From NCBI GenBank assembly GCA_964407695.1, contig CAYOWQ010000005.1:1-64000 (forward strand): DNA of 64,000 nucleotides. The letters are read 5' to 3'. How positions within the stretch are numbered: position 1 is the first letter of the stretch; each line of letters opens with the position of its first letter. Under the pieces are notes generated by a model. That model worked only from the letters and a program-made list of their open reading frames with translations. It searched no databases and had not been told where the DNA came from. The translations under genes and the position numbers were made by a program. Shown piece after piece: positions 53,525-62,310 of the stretch. Source of the DNA: CAYOWQ01 sp964407695. GTDB lineage: Bacteria; Planctomycetota; Phycisphaerae; Phycisphaerales; SM1A02.

Positions 53525-55719
53525 GCGGCCGCCTTCCGCCGGGAAAGAGCAGGGAGACCGGGGGCCTGTGCCCGCGTTCTTGGCGACCAGAGCCCGGCAA
53601 GGATTGCCTCGATGATCAGCAATCCGAGAACAATCGGAAGGATGATGCCCGAGAGTGGAGACTCGGCCGCAGCGTTTCGAAGCGAGGCTGCCGGGTCCGC
53701 CGGGTCAAGATATGACCATTCGGCATTTCCTCGAAGCCATGCCAATACGGCCTCCGGTGCCTGGATCTGTGTTTCGGCAGCGCTCGAATCGATGTTGACC
53801 CGAAGTCGCCCAACGATCTGGCCGGCGGCATCAACGGCGCGGTAGATTCCAGCGTGATCCAGCGGCTCCTCGGTTCGGCCTTGCTGATCGATGGCGATGG
53901 CTCGATCGTCAGGTCCGAGCAGCTTCGCGGCTGATTGTCCCAGCCGGCCGCCAAAGATGCCGGCCCGAGCGCCGACGATGGATGAGCGAGCGGATCGCAC
54001 CTCGCCAAGTTCCTCGCGAACGATTTCCTGAACCAATGGCACCATGAGCGGCTTGGTAGGAAGGTTGGTCCATGACAGCTCGGGCGCCACAGTGAAGACG
54101 AGAACAGTGCCGCGCGAGGATGTCCCTTCCTTTTCCTGGGTCGGCGACCCCTTGATCAACATGGGATCACCGTTGCTTAGCGAGAGTATTCGATCGCTGT
54201 CGGAATGAAGCCCGCTCACGAGAAGCCACTGGTAGACACGAATGGGCCGAACAAGGTCGAGAAGTTCGGCACTGATCATGTGCAGAGGGCCCGCACGATC
54301 CGCCGATTCTGCAAGGCCTATTCCTTCCTCGGCCTTCATCGATTCGATCTTGATCTCCCACGGCAAGCCAAGCGACCGAGTCAGGTGATCCGACCACAGG
54401 TGAATTCCAGCATCTCCCGGGGGCGTGATGATGACGAATCCGCCCCGGTCGACGAATGTCCGAAGGTCGCTCCAGCCCTGATCCGTCAAGAGGTCCGGCC
54501 GTGCCACGACCACGATGTCTACCAGACGAAACGTGCGTGAATCCGCGGCCGCCGGCTCGATCTCAACCAGATCAATGGGGGTCTGATCTGTCGGCCGCAG
54601 GGCCCAGCGCATCCATTGGCCGGCGGTAAGGCCTTCGACCGAAGCCGCAGCGCCAAATCGTCGGACATCGACCATGGCGACACGGATCTGGGACCGAGAC
54701 TCCAGCACGAGATACCGGGTGTTGTCGGCAGGAAGCGGGTCGCTGTCGATCGATGCCGTCAGCGCGACATCCTGATCTGAACTGTCGACGAGCGTCACGG
54801 TAAATTCCGTGGCGGCCTCGGTCTGCCCCTCAGCCCAGCGAACCGTCTTGGCGGGGAGGGCTCGCACGCCCTCGCCGGCCAAGCGCACGCGCGTGATGTC
54901 GGCGGGCAGGACCTCGCCACTGCGTGCCAGTCGCACAGTGACCTGTCCGGAGCCATCCGTCTGGCCCGGAAGGATGACCGCTCGCAGCGGCTCGATCTCA
55001 CGAACCTGGATATCCGTGATCGAATCAGAGGCCGGCACAAGAGCGAATCTCATCAGTCGCGACTCGTCGCCTGATGCCGACAGGATACGTTCGAGCGGTG
55101 CGCTGCCGCGACGAAGGTCGCTCAGGAGATAGGCGGCCGATGCACCTGAACTCCTTGATTGTTCCTGAGCCGCAACGTCGAGCCGCTGCAACGCACCTTC
55201 GATATCGCTCGCCGTTTCCGAAGGCTTGATGGTTTCAAGCAGCCTTCGCACGGCACTCAGATCGCCGGATGGCGGGTCCAGCAACGACTTGGCCGGATTC
55301 GCCGCAAGAATGACACCCACTCGATCCCCCGGCCCCAGCGAGTTGACAATCTCCGTCGCCGTCGCGATGTGCTTCTCAAGCGATGTTGCCCCATCTTCCC
55401 TCACGAGACCAGAGATCAGCCCGTTGTCGATCACCAGAAAAATGGTGCGCGATCCCGCTCCCTCGATGATCCCGGCGGCACGAACCAGCGGCTGGGCAAG
55501 CGCCAACCCGGCCAGAGCGACCGCGGAACAGCGAAGCGCAAGAAGGATGAACTGCTGAAGGCGAAGCCGGGTACGGCGGCGACGGTAAGCCTCCATTAGC
55601 AGCTGCATGGCCGCCCACATCACCGGTCGCCGACGCTGACGGAACAGGAGATGAATCAGAATGGGGATGGCCATCGCCGCCACGCCGGCCGCGGCCAACA
55701 ACGGGGCCACGAAGCTCAC
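53521..55719 (-). CDS. BatA-like aerotolerance-type membrane protein
   Basis: 732 residues from GTG 55719 (AGGAG nine bases upstream). The N-terminus FVAPLLAAAGVAAMAIPILI then HLLFRQRRRPVMWAAM is the BatA N-terminal signature, with a second helix after LQQFILLALRC. A VWA-like domain (IFLVIDNGLISGLV, lacking a full DxSxS MIDAS) follows, then beta regions and a GATase-like section, and a C-terminal helix. Loss of the DxSxS suggests no metal binding in this VWA domain. The longer frame to 55824 overlaps the DUF58 gene. Confidence 0.85.
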   Translation of the reverse strand: MSFVAPLLAAAGVAAMAIPILIHLLFRQRRRPVMWAAMQLLMEAYRRRRTRLRLQQFILLALRCSAVALAGLALAQPLVRAAGIIEGAGSRTIFLVIDNGLISGLVREDGATSLEKHIATATEIVNSLGPGDRVGVILAANPAKSLLDPPSGDLSAVRRLLETIKPSETASDIEGALQRLDVAAQEQSRSSGASAAYLLSDLRRGSAPLERILSASGDESRLMRFALVPASDSITDIQVREIEPLRAVILPGQTDGSGQVTVRLARSGEVLPADITRVRLAGEGVRALPAKTVRWAEGQTEAATEFTVTLVDSSDQDVALTASIDSDPLPADNTRYLVLESRSQIRVAMVDVRRFGAAASVEGLTAGQWMRWALRPTDQTPIDLVEIEPAAADSRTFRLVDIVVVARPDLLTDQGWSDLRTFVDRGGFVIITPPGDAGIHLWSDHLTRSLGLPWEIKIESMKAEEGIGLAESADRAGPLHMISAELLDLVRPIRVYQWLLVSGLHSDSDRILSLSNGDPMLIKGSPTQEKEGTSSRGTVLVFTVAPELSWTNLPTKPLMVPLVQEIVREELGEVRSARSSIVGARAGIFGGRLGQSAAKLLGPDDRAIAIDQQGRTEEPLDHAGIYRAVDAAGQIVGRLRVNIDSSAAETQIQAPEAVLAWLRGNAEWSYLDPADPAASLRNAAAESPLSGIILPIVLGLLIIEAILAGLWSPRTRAQAPGLPALSRRKAAA

Positions 55720-55768
55720 GACCAGAGACTCCTGATCATCCCAGCGACTTGAAGCGTTCGCGGAGGTT

Positions 55769-56746
55769 TCATCCCGACTTGCTCCGCTTGATGAATGCGT
55801 TTCGTCGGGCAAGCAATGCCGCAAGGATGGGTCCGACCGAATCGTGACTGTCGAGACGCAGGTAGTCGAATCCGAAACCGCGGGCGACCTTCAACACCTG
55901 GTCGACATGCTGCTCTAGTGCCGCCAGATAGCTGGCTCGCAAGGCCCGGGGGTCAACGCGAACGCGGCCTTCACCCTCGAGCCCTTCGAAGGGCGCCGCC
56001 TCGTCGTACTCAAATCGCAGCTCCTGTCGATCCAGCACCTGGAGCAGCACCACGTCATCGCGACGGTGTCGGAACCGCGCGAGGGCCTTGCGAAGTTGGG
56101 CGGGAGGCTCAAGAAAATCGGAAATGATGATGAAGAGCGCCCTGTTGGCGACATGCCCAAGCACCTGATCGGCCACGTGGACAATGTCGGTCTTGGCATC
56201 GACCGGGTGCGCTGAAAGCGTCTGTACGATGCTGCGCCACTGGCCCTTGGCGCTCGATCGCTTGATCTGCCCGCGAACCGCATCGGCATAGAGCGTCACG
56301 CCGACGCGATCCTGCTGGGCAAGGCAGAGATACGCGATCGCCACCGCCACCGCGGCCGCGTGATCAAACTTGGTCCACATGCTTTCCGCCCGGCTCGCTT
56401 CGGTGCCGCCCCAACCGCTCTTGATGCGAAGTGTGCCGAACCGCATCGACGCCGAACAGTCGACCAGCACCATGACGTCGAGATTCGTTTCCTGCTGGTA
56501 CTGCTTGAGGTAAAGCTTGTCGGAACGGCCGTAGACCTTCCAATCCAGATGCCGGATGTTGTCGCCGGGCACATACTGCCGGTGCTGGGCGAATTCGACA
56601 GCCAGCCCCTGATAGGGCGACCGATGCATGCCGTTCATCACGCCTTCGACGATCATCTTCGCCCGAAGCTCGAACGGCGCAAGCTGTCCGAGGGTGTCGG
56701 GTGAAAGGTACTGCTCAGCGCGAATGGGCGGGGTTGATTCGGCCAC
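55769..56746 (-). CDS. DUF58 protein of the MoxR cluster
   Basis: 325 residues. The DUF58 core RQYVPGDNIRHLDWKVYGRS is near residues 50-72, followed by a VWA-like fold starting VMVLVDCSASMRFG, which retains DxSxS. Members are encoded next to MoxR ATPases and are thought to be MoxR clients or adaptors. There is no membrane helix. It begins 129 bp after the moxR stop and ends 49 bp before batA. Confidence 0.9.
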   Translation of the reverse strand: MAESTPPIRAEQYLSPDTLGQLAPFELRAKMIVEGVMNGMHRSPYQGLAVEFAQHRQYVPGDNIRHLDWKVYGRSDKLYLKQYQQETNLDVMVLVDCSASMRFGTLRIKSGWGGTEASRAESMWTKFDHAAAVAVAIAYLCLAQQDRVGVTLYADAVRGQIKRSSAKGQWRSIVQTLSAHPVDAKTDIVHVADQVLGHVANRALFIIISDFLEPPAQLRKALARFRHRRDDVVLLQVLDRQELRFEYDEAAPFEGLEGEGRVRVDPRALRASYLAALEQHVDQVLKVARGFGFDYLRLDSHDSVGPILAALLARRNAFIKRSKSG

Positions 56747-56875
56747 GAACTGGGCCTCAGGGCGGGTCGGCGGGCATTCTTACCATAGGCTCTGGCCGTG
56801 CATCTTCCCGGAGGTGGGCTCTTGTGTGTCGCTCCGAGGCAAACACTCGAGTCCATCCGGGAGGGGGAGACGGCT

Positions 56876-57952
56876 TCATCGCAGAACGGCATCCATCTTC
56901 TTCATCGTCGACGGATCGCTGTGATCCACCGGGATTTGTTCCAGCAGGCTCTTGATGATGGCATCCGCCGTAACCCCATCGGCTTCGGCATTGAAATTGG
57001 TGATCATCCGATGCCGCATCACCGGCAGGGCGATGGACTGAATGTGTTCCGGCATGACGTGGCTTGAGCCTGAGAGGATCGCCTTCGCCTTGGCCGCGAG
57101 AACAAGGAATTGACTTGCGCGGGGACCGGCACCCCAGCTCAGGTAGTTGCGAACGATGGCTGGTTTCTCTGATTCCTGATCCCGGACTCGAGTAGCGCGA
57201 ACGATGCGAAGGGCATACCGAACCACATGGTCGGCGACGGGTACCTCGCGCACGAGGCTCTGAATGCGAATGACATCCTCACCGGTCAACACCCGCTGAG
57301 GATCGACCTTGTGACTCGCCGTCGTCTGCTGGACGATCTGCAGTTCCTGATCTTCGGTTGGGTACTCGACACGGATATTGAACATGAAGCGGTCGAGCTG
57401 CGCTTCGGGCAGCGGATAGGTGCCCTCCTGTTCAATGGGGTTCTGGGTCGCCAGAACGAAGAATGGATTCGGCAGCCGATGCTGAACTCCGCCGACGGTG
57501 ACCTGCCGCTCCTGCATCGCCTCCAGCAATGCCGCCTGAGTCTTCGGAGGCGTGCGATTAATCTCGTCCGCAAGGATGACGTTGGAGAAGATCGGGCCCT
57601 TGACGAATCGCAGCTCTCGCGAGCCGGTGGACTTGTCCTCTTCGATGACCTCGGTGCCGGTCATGTCGCTGGGCATCAGGTCCGGTGTGAACTGAATGCG
57701 GCTGAATCCGAGGCTCAGCGTTCGAGCGATGGTGGAAATCAGCAGCGTCTTGGCAAGACCGGGAACCCCCTCCACCAAGGCATGGCTGCCACAGAACATG
57801 GCCAGCAAAACCTCCTCAAGCACCGCATCCTGACCCACGATGACCTTGTGCACCTCGTCTCGGAGTCGTGCAAAGGCCTGCTTCACCTCGATTGCCGCCT
57901 GTTCGGGGTCGGTCGATTTCACCGCGTTACGGGCAGCCAGTGGATCGGTCAT
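56876..57952 (-). CDS. MoxR-family AAA+ ATPase
   Basis: 358 residues from ATG 57952, which has GGAG about six bases upstream. Walker A reads EGVPGLAKTLL, Walker B ILADEINRTPPKTQ, and sensor 1 VLATQNPIEQEGTYPLPEAQ, all standard for MoxR. MoxR proteins act as chaperones that mature VWA-domain partners, and three such partner genes follow directly. It is divergent from mutM, with 79 bp between starts. Confidence 0.94.
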   Translation of the reverse strand: MTDPLAARNAVKSTDPEQAAIEVKQAFARLRDEVHKVIVGQDAVLEEVLLAMFCGSHALVEGVPGLAKTLLISTIARTLSLGFSRIQFTPDLMPSDMTGTEVIEEDKSTGSRELRFVKGPIFSNVILADEINRTPPKTQAALLEAMQERQVTVGGVQHRLPNPFFVLATQNPIEQEGTYPLPEAQLDRFMFNIRVEYPTEDQELQIVQQTTASHKVDPQRVLTGEDVIRIQSLVREVPVADHVVRYALRIVRATRVRDQESEKPAIVRNYLSWGAGPRASQFLVLAAKAKAILSGSSHVMPEHIQSIALPVMRHRMITNFNAEADGVTADAIIKSLLEQIPVDHSDPSTMKKMDAVLR

Positions 57953-58031
57953 GGTCACTCCAGGTTGGTTCAATGACTATATCGAGCAGAGGGGTCGTGG
58001 ACGGCGAAGTGCCGCGTGCCAATTATTGTCC

Positions 58032-58904
58032 GTGCCCGAACTGCCGGAAGTCGAATCGGTCAGGCAAACCCTGTGGAGGCACCTTCGGGGCGCTCGATTC
58101 AGCCGAATCCACTTCATCCGCCATGACTTCGTCTCGCTTGAGATGGACGACTGCACACATGAAATGGCAGCCAAGGCGATCGAGGGAAGGAAGCTGGAGG
58201 CGATCCATCGCCGCGGAAAGCAACTGGCCTTCGAGTTCGCAGATGCACCGGTGATCGTTGCCCATCTCGGCATGAGCGGCCAGATTCTGGTCGACTTTGA
58301 TCGATCAGAACTCCCGTCTCACGTGCATGCCCTCTGGGAGGGCAGCGTGCCGTCGCATTCGTTCCGAGTGCTGTTCCGCGATCCTCGGCGGTTTGGCGGC
58401 CTTCGGCTCCTGGCGTCCATGGAACTCGTGCGCGAGAGAATATGGACGGGGTTGGGACCAGATGCCTTGGAGATTTCGCTGGCGGATTTCACTGAAAGGC
58501 TGAAATCGACATCGCGGGCGATCAAGGCCGTTCTACTTGATCAGGCGATTCTCGCGGGCGTCGGAAACATCTACGCGGACGAGGCGCTCTTTTCGGCTCG
58601 AATTCACCCGTCGCGACCTTCCGGGAGGCTGCGGCCACATGAGGTGGCCTGCCTTGCCGAAGCAATCGTTCGCGTCCTGCGCCGGGCAATAGCGTCTGGC
58701 GGTTCAACGCTCCGAAACTACACCGATGCCGATGGCAGGCCGGGTGATTTCACCCATGTCCACCGGGTCTATGCCCGGGCAGGGCTCCCTTGTCTTGACT
58801 GCGGGGGAATTCTGCGCGGCATCCGGCTTGCTGGCCGGACGACGACGTTCTGCCCAAGTTGCCAACATCACAGTGGACGCCCGCGAAAAATCGCCAGGCC
58901 GTAG
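58032..58904 (+). CDS. mutM: Formamidopyrimidine-DNA glycosylase
   Basis: 290 residues. Fpg removes 8-oxoguanine and Fapy lesions. Pro2 and Glu3 of the mature PELPEVESV are the catalytic nucleophile and acid, which fixes the start at GTG 58032. Lys63 in RRGKQLAF is the conserved beta-hairpin Lys. The H2TH region includes LDQAILAGVGNIYADEALF, and the zinc finger has Cys254, 257, 274 and 277. It borders the probable replication origin. Confidence 0.95.
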   Translation: MPELPEVESVRQTLWRHLRGARFSRIHFIRHDFVSLEMDDCTHEMAAKAIEGRKLEAIHRRGKQLAFEFADAPVIVAHLGMSGQILVDFDRSELPSHVHALWEGSVPSHSFRVLFRDPRRFGGLRLLASMELVRERIWTGLGPDALEISLADFTERLKSTSRAIKAVLLDQAILAGVGNIYADEALFSARIHPSRPSGRLRPHEVACLAEAIVRVLRRAIASGGSTLRNYTDADGRPGDFTHVHRVYARAGLPCLDCGGILRGIRLAGRTTTFCPSCQHHSGRPRKIARP

Positions 58905-59306
58905 GCGAGGGCAGATCTCAACAAACTATCCACAGACCAAAGTGGAGATTTCGGCAATAGATCAATTGCACAAGCTTAACGCACGGTCCCGCAAGCCACA
59001 GCGGGATTCGGCTTTTCTGTCTGAGACAAATTCTGTTCCTCTTCCTCGTAGTTAAGAGCGACAATTTGTGGAAAAACCCGGTCCGCGTCAGGAACTCTCG
59101 GTCCCATGAGCACTTGCAGCGAGGGTCCGTCAGGACAAACTTCCGATTGGCCGTCATCTGCATTGCTTAGATTCTGCAAACGACAATCCCGGACTTCTCC
59201 GTGCAGTTATCCACATGAACCACGACTAGTTCAATGAACCCCGGGATCGACAACCAGAAGATGACTTGAAAGGTTATCCACATGAATGTGGATAGTTTTC
59301 GGCCGC
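58905..59306. other. Probable replication origin (oriC) with five DnaA boxes
   Basis: A 402-bp stretch without genes between mutM and dnaA. It holds two perfect TTATCCACA boxes at 59207-59215 and 59274-59282 (plus), a TTTTCCACA box on the minus strand at 59067-59075, and CTATCCACA boxes at 58926-58934 (plus) and 59287-59295 (minus). The last two right-hand boxes form an inverted pair separated by four bases, ending 11 bp from the dnaA stop. The region between 58960 and 59070 looks somewhat richer in A and T and could be the unwinding element. Box density and the neighbouring dnaA are the basis of the call. Confidence 0.82.
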
Positions 59307-60665
59307 CTAGTCGCGAGTCACAAGCTGATTCTCGAGCCGGGTCACATCACTGTTGAGCTTCGAATCAGCCTTGCAACGGGTATCAATCGACCGGATGGCA
59401 TGCATGACCGTCGTATGGTCCCGGCCGCCAAAATAGCCGCCGATCTCTTCCAGGCTGTAGCGGGTGTGGCGTCGTGCCAGCCACATGCAAACTTGGCGAG
59501 GGAGGGCAATTGACTTGTGGCGACGCTTCGAGAGCAGATCGGTGAGTTTGACGTCGTAGTACCGGCTCACGGCCTCGATGATGATCTGAATGCTGGGCTG
59601 TTGTGCCTTGGATAGCCCGTTGTCGTCTCCCAAGGCGGATTTCGCAAGGGAGAGATCCACCGCTGACCCGTGAGCCAGGGACATGACCTGAATCTTGTTC
59701 AAGGCTCCCTCGAGCTCACGGATGTTGGTATCGATCCTTGCGGCGACATACGCCGGAACGTCATCGGGAAGTGCGAGGCCGCGGAGTTGCGCCTTTGACT
59801 TCAGAATGGCCACGCGGGTCTCAAAGCACGGCCGCTCGATTCTGGCGACGAGGCCGGAGTTGAACCGACTGATCAGCCGCTCTTCAAGGTCGGGGATCTC
59901 GCTTGGGGCCGCGTCGGAGCTCAGGATAATCTGCTTTCCGGCCTGATAAAGCGTGTTGAACGTGTGGAAGAATTCTTCCTGGGTCTGGTCGCGCTTGGAA
60001 AGGAAATGAATGTCGTCGATGACCAGGACATCGACGTTGCGGAACCGATTCCGGAACTCCGACATGCCGCCGGCTTTGACGGCGTCGAAGAACCGATCCA
60101 TGAAGGCGTTGCAGGACACGTAGCAGATTCGCACTCGGGGGTTCTGCCGGAAAAGTGCCTGGCAGATGGCGTGGAGCAGATGAGTCTTTCCCAGTCCGAC
60201 GCCGCCATGAACGAAGAACGGGTTGTACGCTCGGCCGGGCTTCTGAGAGACGGCCAGGGCTGCAGCGTGGGCGAGTCGGTTTCCCGGACCAATCACGAAC
60301 GTATCGAATGAATAGTCCGGGCTGAGGAGCATGTCCTCGTCGAGCGCGGTTGGCTGGAGTGCCTCAAGAGGGCGAGTGGCGGCCGCACCGTCGAGCCCGT
60401 CGGTGTGCAGTTCGGCATCATGCTCTCCGACGAACCGAACAGCGAGGAGTCGGCTGGTCACAGCCTGAGCGGCCTCGGTAAATGGTTCGACGCAGCATCG
60501 TTGCAGATATCGAAGCTGGACCGGCTCCTTGACCAGGAGCTTGAGCACCCCCCCAGACATATCGACCGGCTGAATGTCGTCGAACCAATGGCGACACATC
60601 CCGGGGTGGGTGGTCTGCAGGTACGCAATCATCGCGCTTCGGATTTCCGGATCCGGTCGACCCAT
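59307..60665 (-). CDS. dnaA: Chromosomal replication initiator protein DnaA
   Basis: 452 residues from ATG 60665. Domain I is N-terminal (YLQTTHPGMCRHWFDDIQPV), domain II short, domain III the AAA+ module with Walker A GGVGLGKTH at 154-162 and Walker B VLVIDDIHFL near 214-222, and domain IV the DNA-binding signature GGRDHTTVMHAI near the C-terminus. The start is set by GAAGGAAGG upstream and by the promoter at 60810-60838: the longer frame from 60803 would begin about at the transcription start. dnaN, recF and gyrB are not adjacent. Confidence 0.95.
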   Translation of the reverse strand: MGRPDPEIRSAMIAYLQTTHPGMCRHWFDDIQPVDMSGGVLKLLVKEPVQLRYLQRCCVEPFTEAAQAVTSRLLAVRFVGEHDAELHTDGLDGAAATRPLEALQPTALDEDMLLSPDYSFDTFVIGPGNRLAHAAALAVSQKPGRAYNPFFVHGGVGLGKTHLLHAICQALFRQNPRVRICYVSCNAFMDRFFDAVKAGGMSEFRNRFRNVDVLVIDDIHFLSKRDQTQEEFFHTFNTLYQAGKQIILSSDAAPSEIPDLEERLISRFNSGLVARIERPCFETRVAILKSKAQLRGLALPDDVPAYVAARIDTNIRELEGALNKIQVMSLAHGSAVDLSLAKSALGDDNGLSKAQQPSIQIIIEAVSRYYDVKLTDLLSKRRHKSIALPRQVCMWLARRHTRYSLEEIGGYFGGRDHTTVMHAIRSIDTRCKADSKLNSDVTRLENQLVTRD

Positions 60666-60809
60666 CGGTCCAAGTACCTTCCTTCTATCTATGTTGAGAG
60701 CTTGGCTGGCTCGTCGCTCCCCGCGACGCATCCCTCCGATTGAACTTCCTGAGCTCACACGCAACGAAACAATTTGAGACGGCTTGCCGCCCACATGCGG
60801 CAACGAGCC

Positions 60810-60838
60810 AAGATACGTCGCTGCTCGGCCAGCGTCAA
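60810..60838 (-). promoter_or_regulatory. Sigma70-type promoter of dnaA
   Basis: On the minus strand TTGACG (60838-60833) and TATCTT (60815-60810) are separated by exactly 17 bases. The expected start near 60803 leaves a leader of about 138 bases before ATG 60665. No DnaA box is seen in this promoter. Confidence 0.7.
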
Positions 60839-60877
60839 CCTCTTTGATTGCGTTCTTCGGGACATGCAGAAAATCAG

Positions 60878-61825
60878 TTACGAAGTCTTGACATTCTCAT
60901 GTGGCGCTGAACCGGATACCGTGGCTTCCGCTTCGGCGACCTGTCGTTCATAGCGCAAACGATTCGTGCGGTGGTCCATCAGGAAATGAACACGGCCAGA
61001 CGATTCGGCACCACACAGAGATTCACAGCGTTCGCGCGCAAACGACAGTGTGGTTCGACGCGACACATGCACGATGACAACCGTCGGGGCTGTCCATACC
61101 TTGAGCAGTGATGCAAGATCTTCAACATGAAGATGCTTGCCGGTGCGAGCCCGGGCGCGGTGGCCGGGCTCAAAGAAGGTGCATTCCGAGATCACGACCT
61201 GCGCCTTCGCGAATTCGTCGCGAAAGAGAAAAGGACCGGGTTCTGTGTCTCCGGTATAGGCGATCAGGGGGATCTCAAGCGTGCGGGTGATCTGGACGCC
61301 GCTGGACTTGAGCTCACGAAGCCGCTCCTGCGGCAGGTCGACGAACTCCTCGCGCAGCTTGCTCCGCCGTTCGATGACGGCGTAGCCCATGGCGGGCACC
61401 GTATGACTCACTTCAATCGCGCGAAGGTACAGGTTGTGCTTGATCTCGATCTGCTGATCAGGCTCCATTGGAATGATCTCGTGCGGCGTTTTCTGTTGCT
61501 CGAGTTCCACCCAACTCTGCATCATGGCGCCAAGGGCCTTGGCGACGCGATGGTGGCAGGCGCATTTGCCGGTGCCGATCTTCTGGAACGTGCGTTGGCT
61601 GAAGTAGTATGGGAGCCCGCCGAGGTGGTCCATGTGCGCGTGCGACAACGCGACCAGTGGGGTCGGCAGCGCCACCCGGGGGCACATCCCGATGTCAAAT
61701 GCGACATCGAGCTCCGGAATCTGGACCATCGTCTCCTCTCCGGCGACGCTGACACCTTGAACTCGGTAGGGGGGCACATAAAGGAACCCCACCTGCCCTT
61801 CACGGGGCGGAGGCTTCGGAAGCAT
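60878..61825 (-). CDS. Metallo-beta-lactamase-fold hydrolase (RNase Z-like)
   Basis: 315 residues from ATG 61825, which has AAGGAGA eight bases upstream. The zinc motif HAHMDH is at residues 62-67 in LVALSHAHMDHLGGLPYYFS; a further His lies in VSHTVPAMGYAV and an Asp in IAYTGDTEPG, then a later His in VIVHVSRR. The order resembles RNase Z or related tRNA 3'-processing or phosphodiesterase enzymes, with GDTEPG in place of the usual GDT motif context. The exact substrate cannot be told. It ends about 40 bases upstream of the dnaA promoter on the same strand. Confidence 0.85.
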   Translation of the reverse strand: MLPKPPPREGQVGFLYVPPYRVQGVSVAGEETMVQIPELDVAFDIGMCPRVALPTPLVALSHAHMDHLGGLPYYFSQRTFQKIGTGKCACHHRVAKALGAMMQSWVELEQQKTPHEIIPMEPDQQIEIKHNLYLRAIEVSHTVPAMGYAVIERRSKLREEFVDLPQERLRELKSSGVQITRTLEIPLIAYTGDTEPGPFLFRDEFAKAQVVISECTFFEPGHRARARTGKHLHVEDLASLLKVWTAPTVVIVHVSRRTTLSFARERCESLCGAESSGRVHFLMDHRTNRLRYERQVAEAEATVSGSAPHENVKTS

Positions 61826-61952
61826 CGGAAAATCTCCTTGCGGCCGCACTCTCGCGCGGTCGGGACTGAATTGAAACGACCGATGGTAGCGGTCAACCAC
61901 CGCCGGTCAACCGTGTTGCGAGGTGCACCCTGGCAACGTACGCTTCGCTTCC

Positions 61953-62174
61953 ATGCAGGCTGATCGCCGGAAGATGCCAACAATCGCGCGCCTCGCGGCA
62001 ATCATTCTCGCGGGAGTTGCCGGCGGATGCCAGAAGCCGTTGTTTCCGGCCGACAGTCCTCGGACACAGTTTGAGTTGAACGACAGGATTCAGGGACGAA
62101 GTGTGCCGCTTGAGGAGCCGGATGTCTTCGGGAATCCGCAGCCGGCGCTGCGAGCCCGCCTGGGGCGGAGGTAA
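61953..62174 (+). CDS. Small lipoprotein
   Basis: 73 residues from ATG 61953 (ATG 61974 also possible). Signal peptide with hydrophobic core ARLAAIILAGVAGGC, where GVAGGC fits a lipobox with lipidated Cys. The short mature part contains SPRTQFELND and ends PALRARLGRR, a pattern I associate with small planctomycete lipoproteins. Ribosome site weak. No function is known. Confidence 0.65.
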   Translation: MQADRRKMPTIARLAAIILAGVAGGCQKPLFPADSPRTQFELNDRIQGRSVPLEEPDVFGNPQPALRARLGRR

Positions 62175-62310
62175 TCCTTGCCGTTGATTCAGCGCGGAGG
62201 GTTGGGGCAAGGGGAAATCTCGTGCTTTTTCGCGTGAATCTGCAAGCCTTTCACGCGCCCTGAACCGATATTTGCATTACTCTTAGGGAAATCCCGCGAA
62301 TTTCGATTTT

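Noticed and set aside
52121..53845. A 574-codon open frame on the plus strand
   Set aside because: Antisense to the VWA gene and the end of batA; composition is Arg/His/Pro-rich and no domain is visible.
60666..60803. Longer dnaA reading frame with 46 extra N-terminal residues
   Set aside because: It would begin about at the predicted transcription start, has no ribosome site and its residues do not resemble DnaA domain I.
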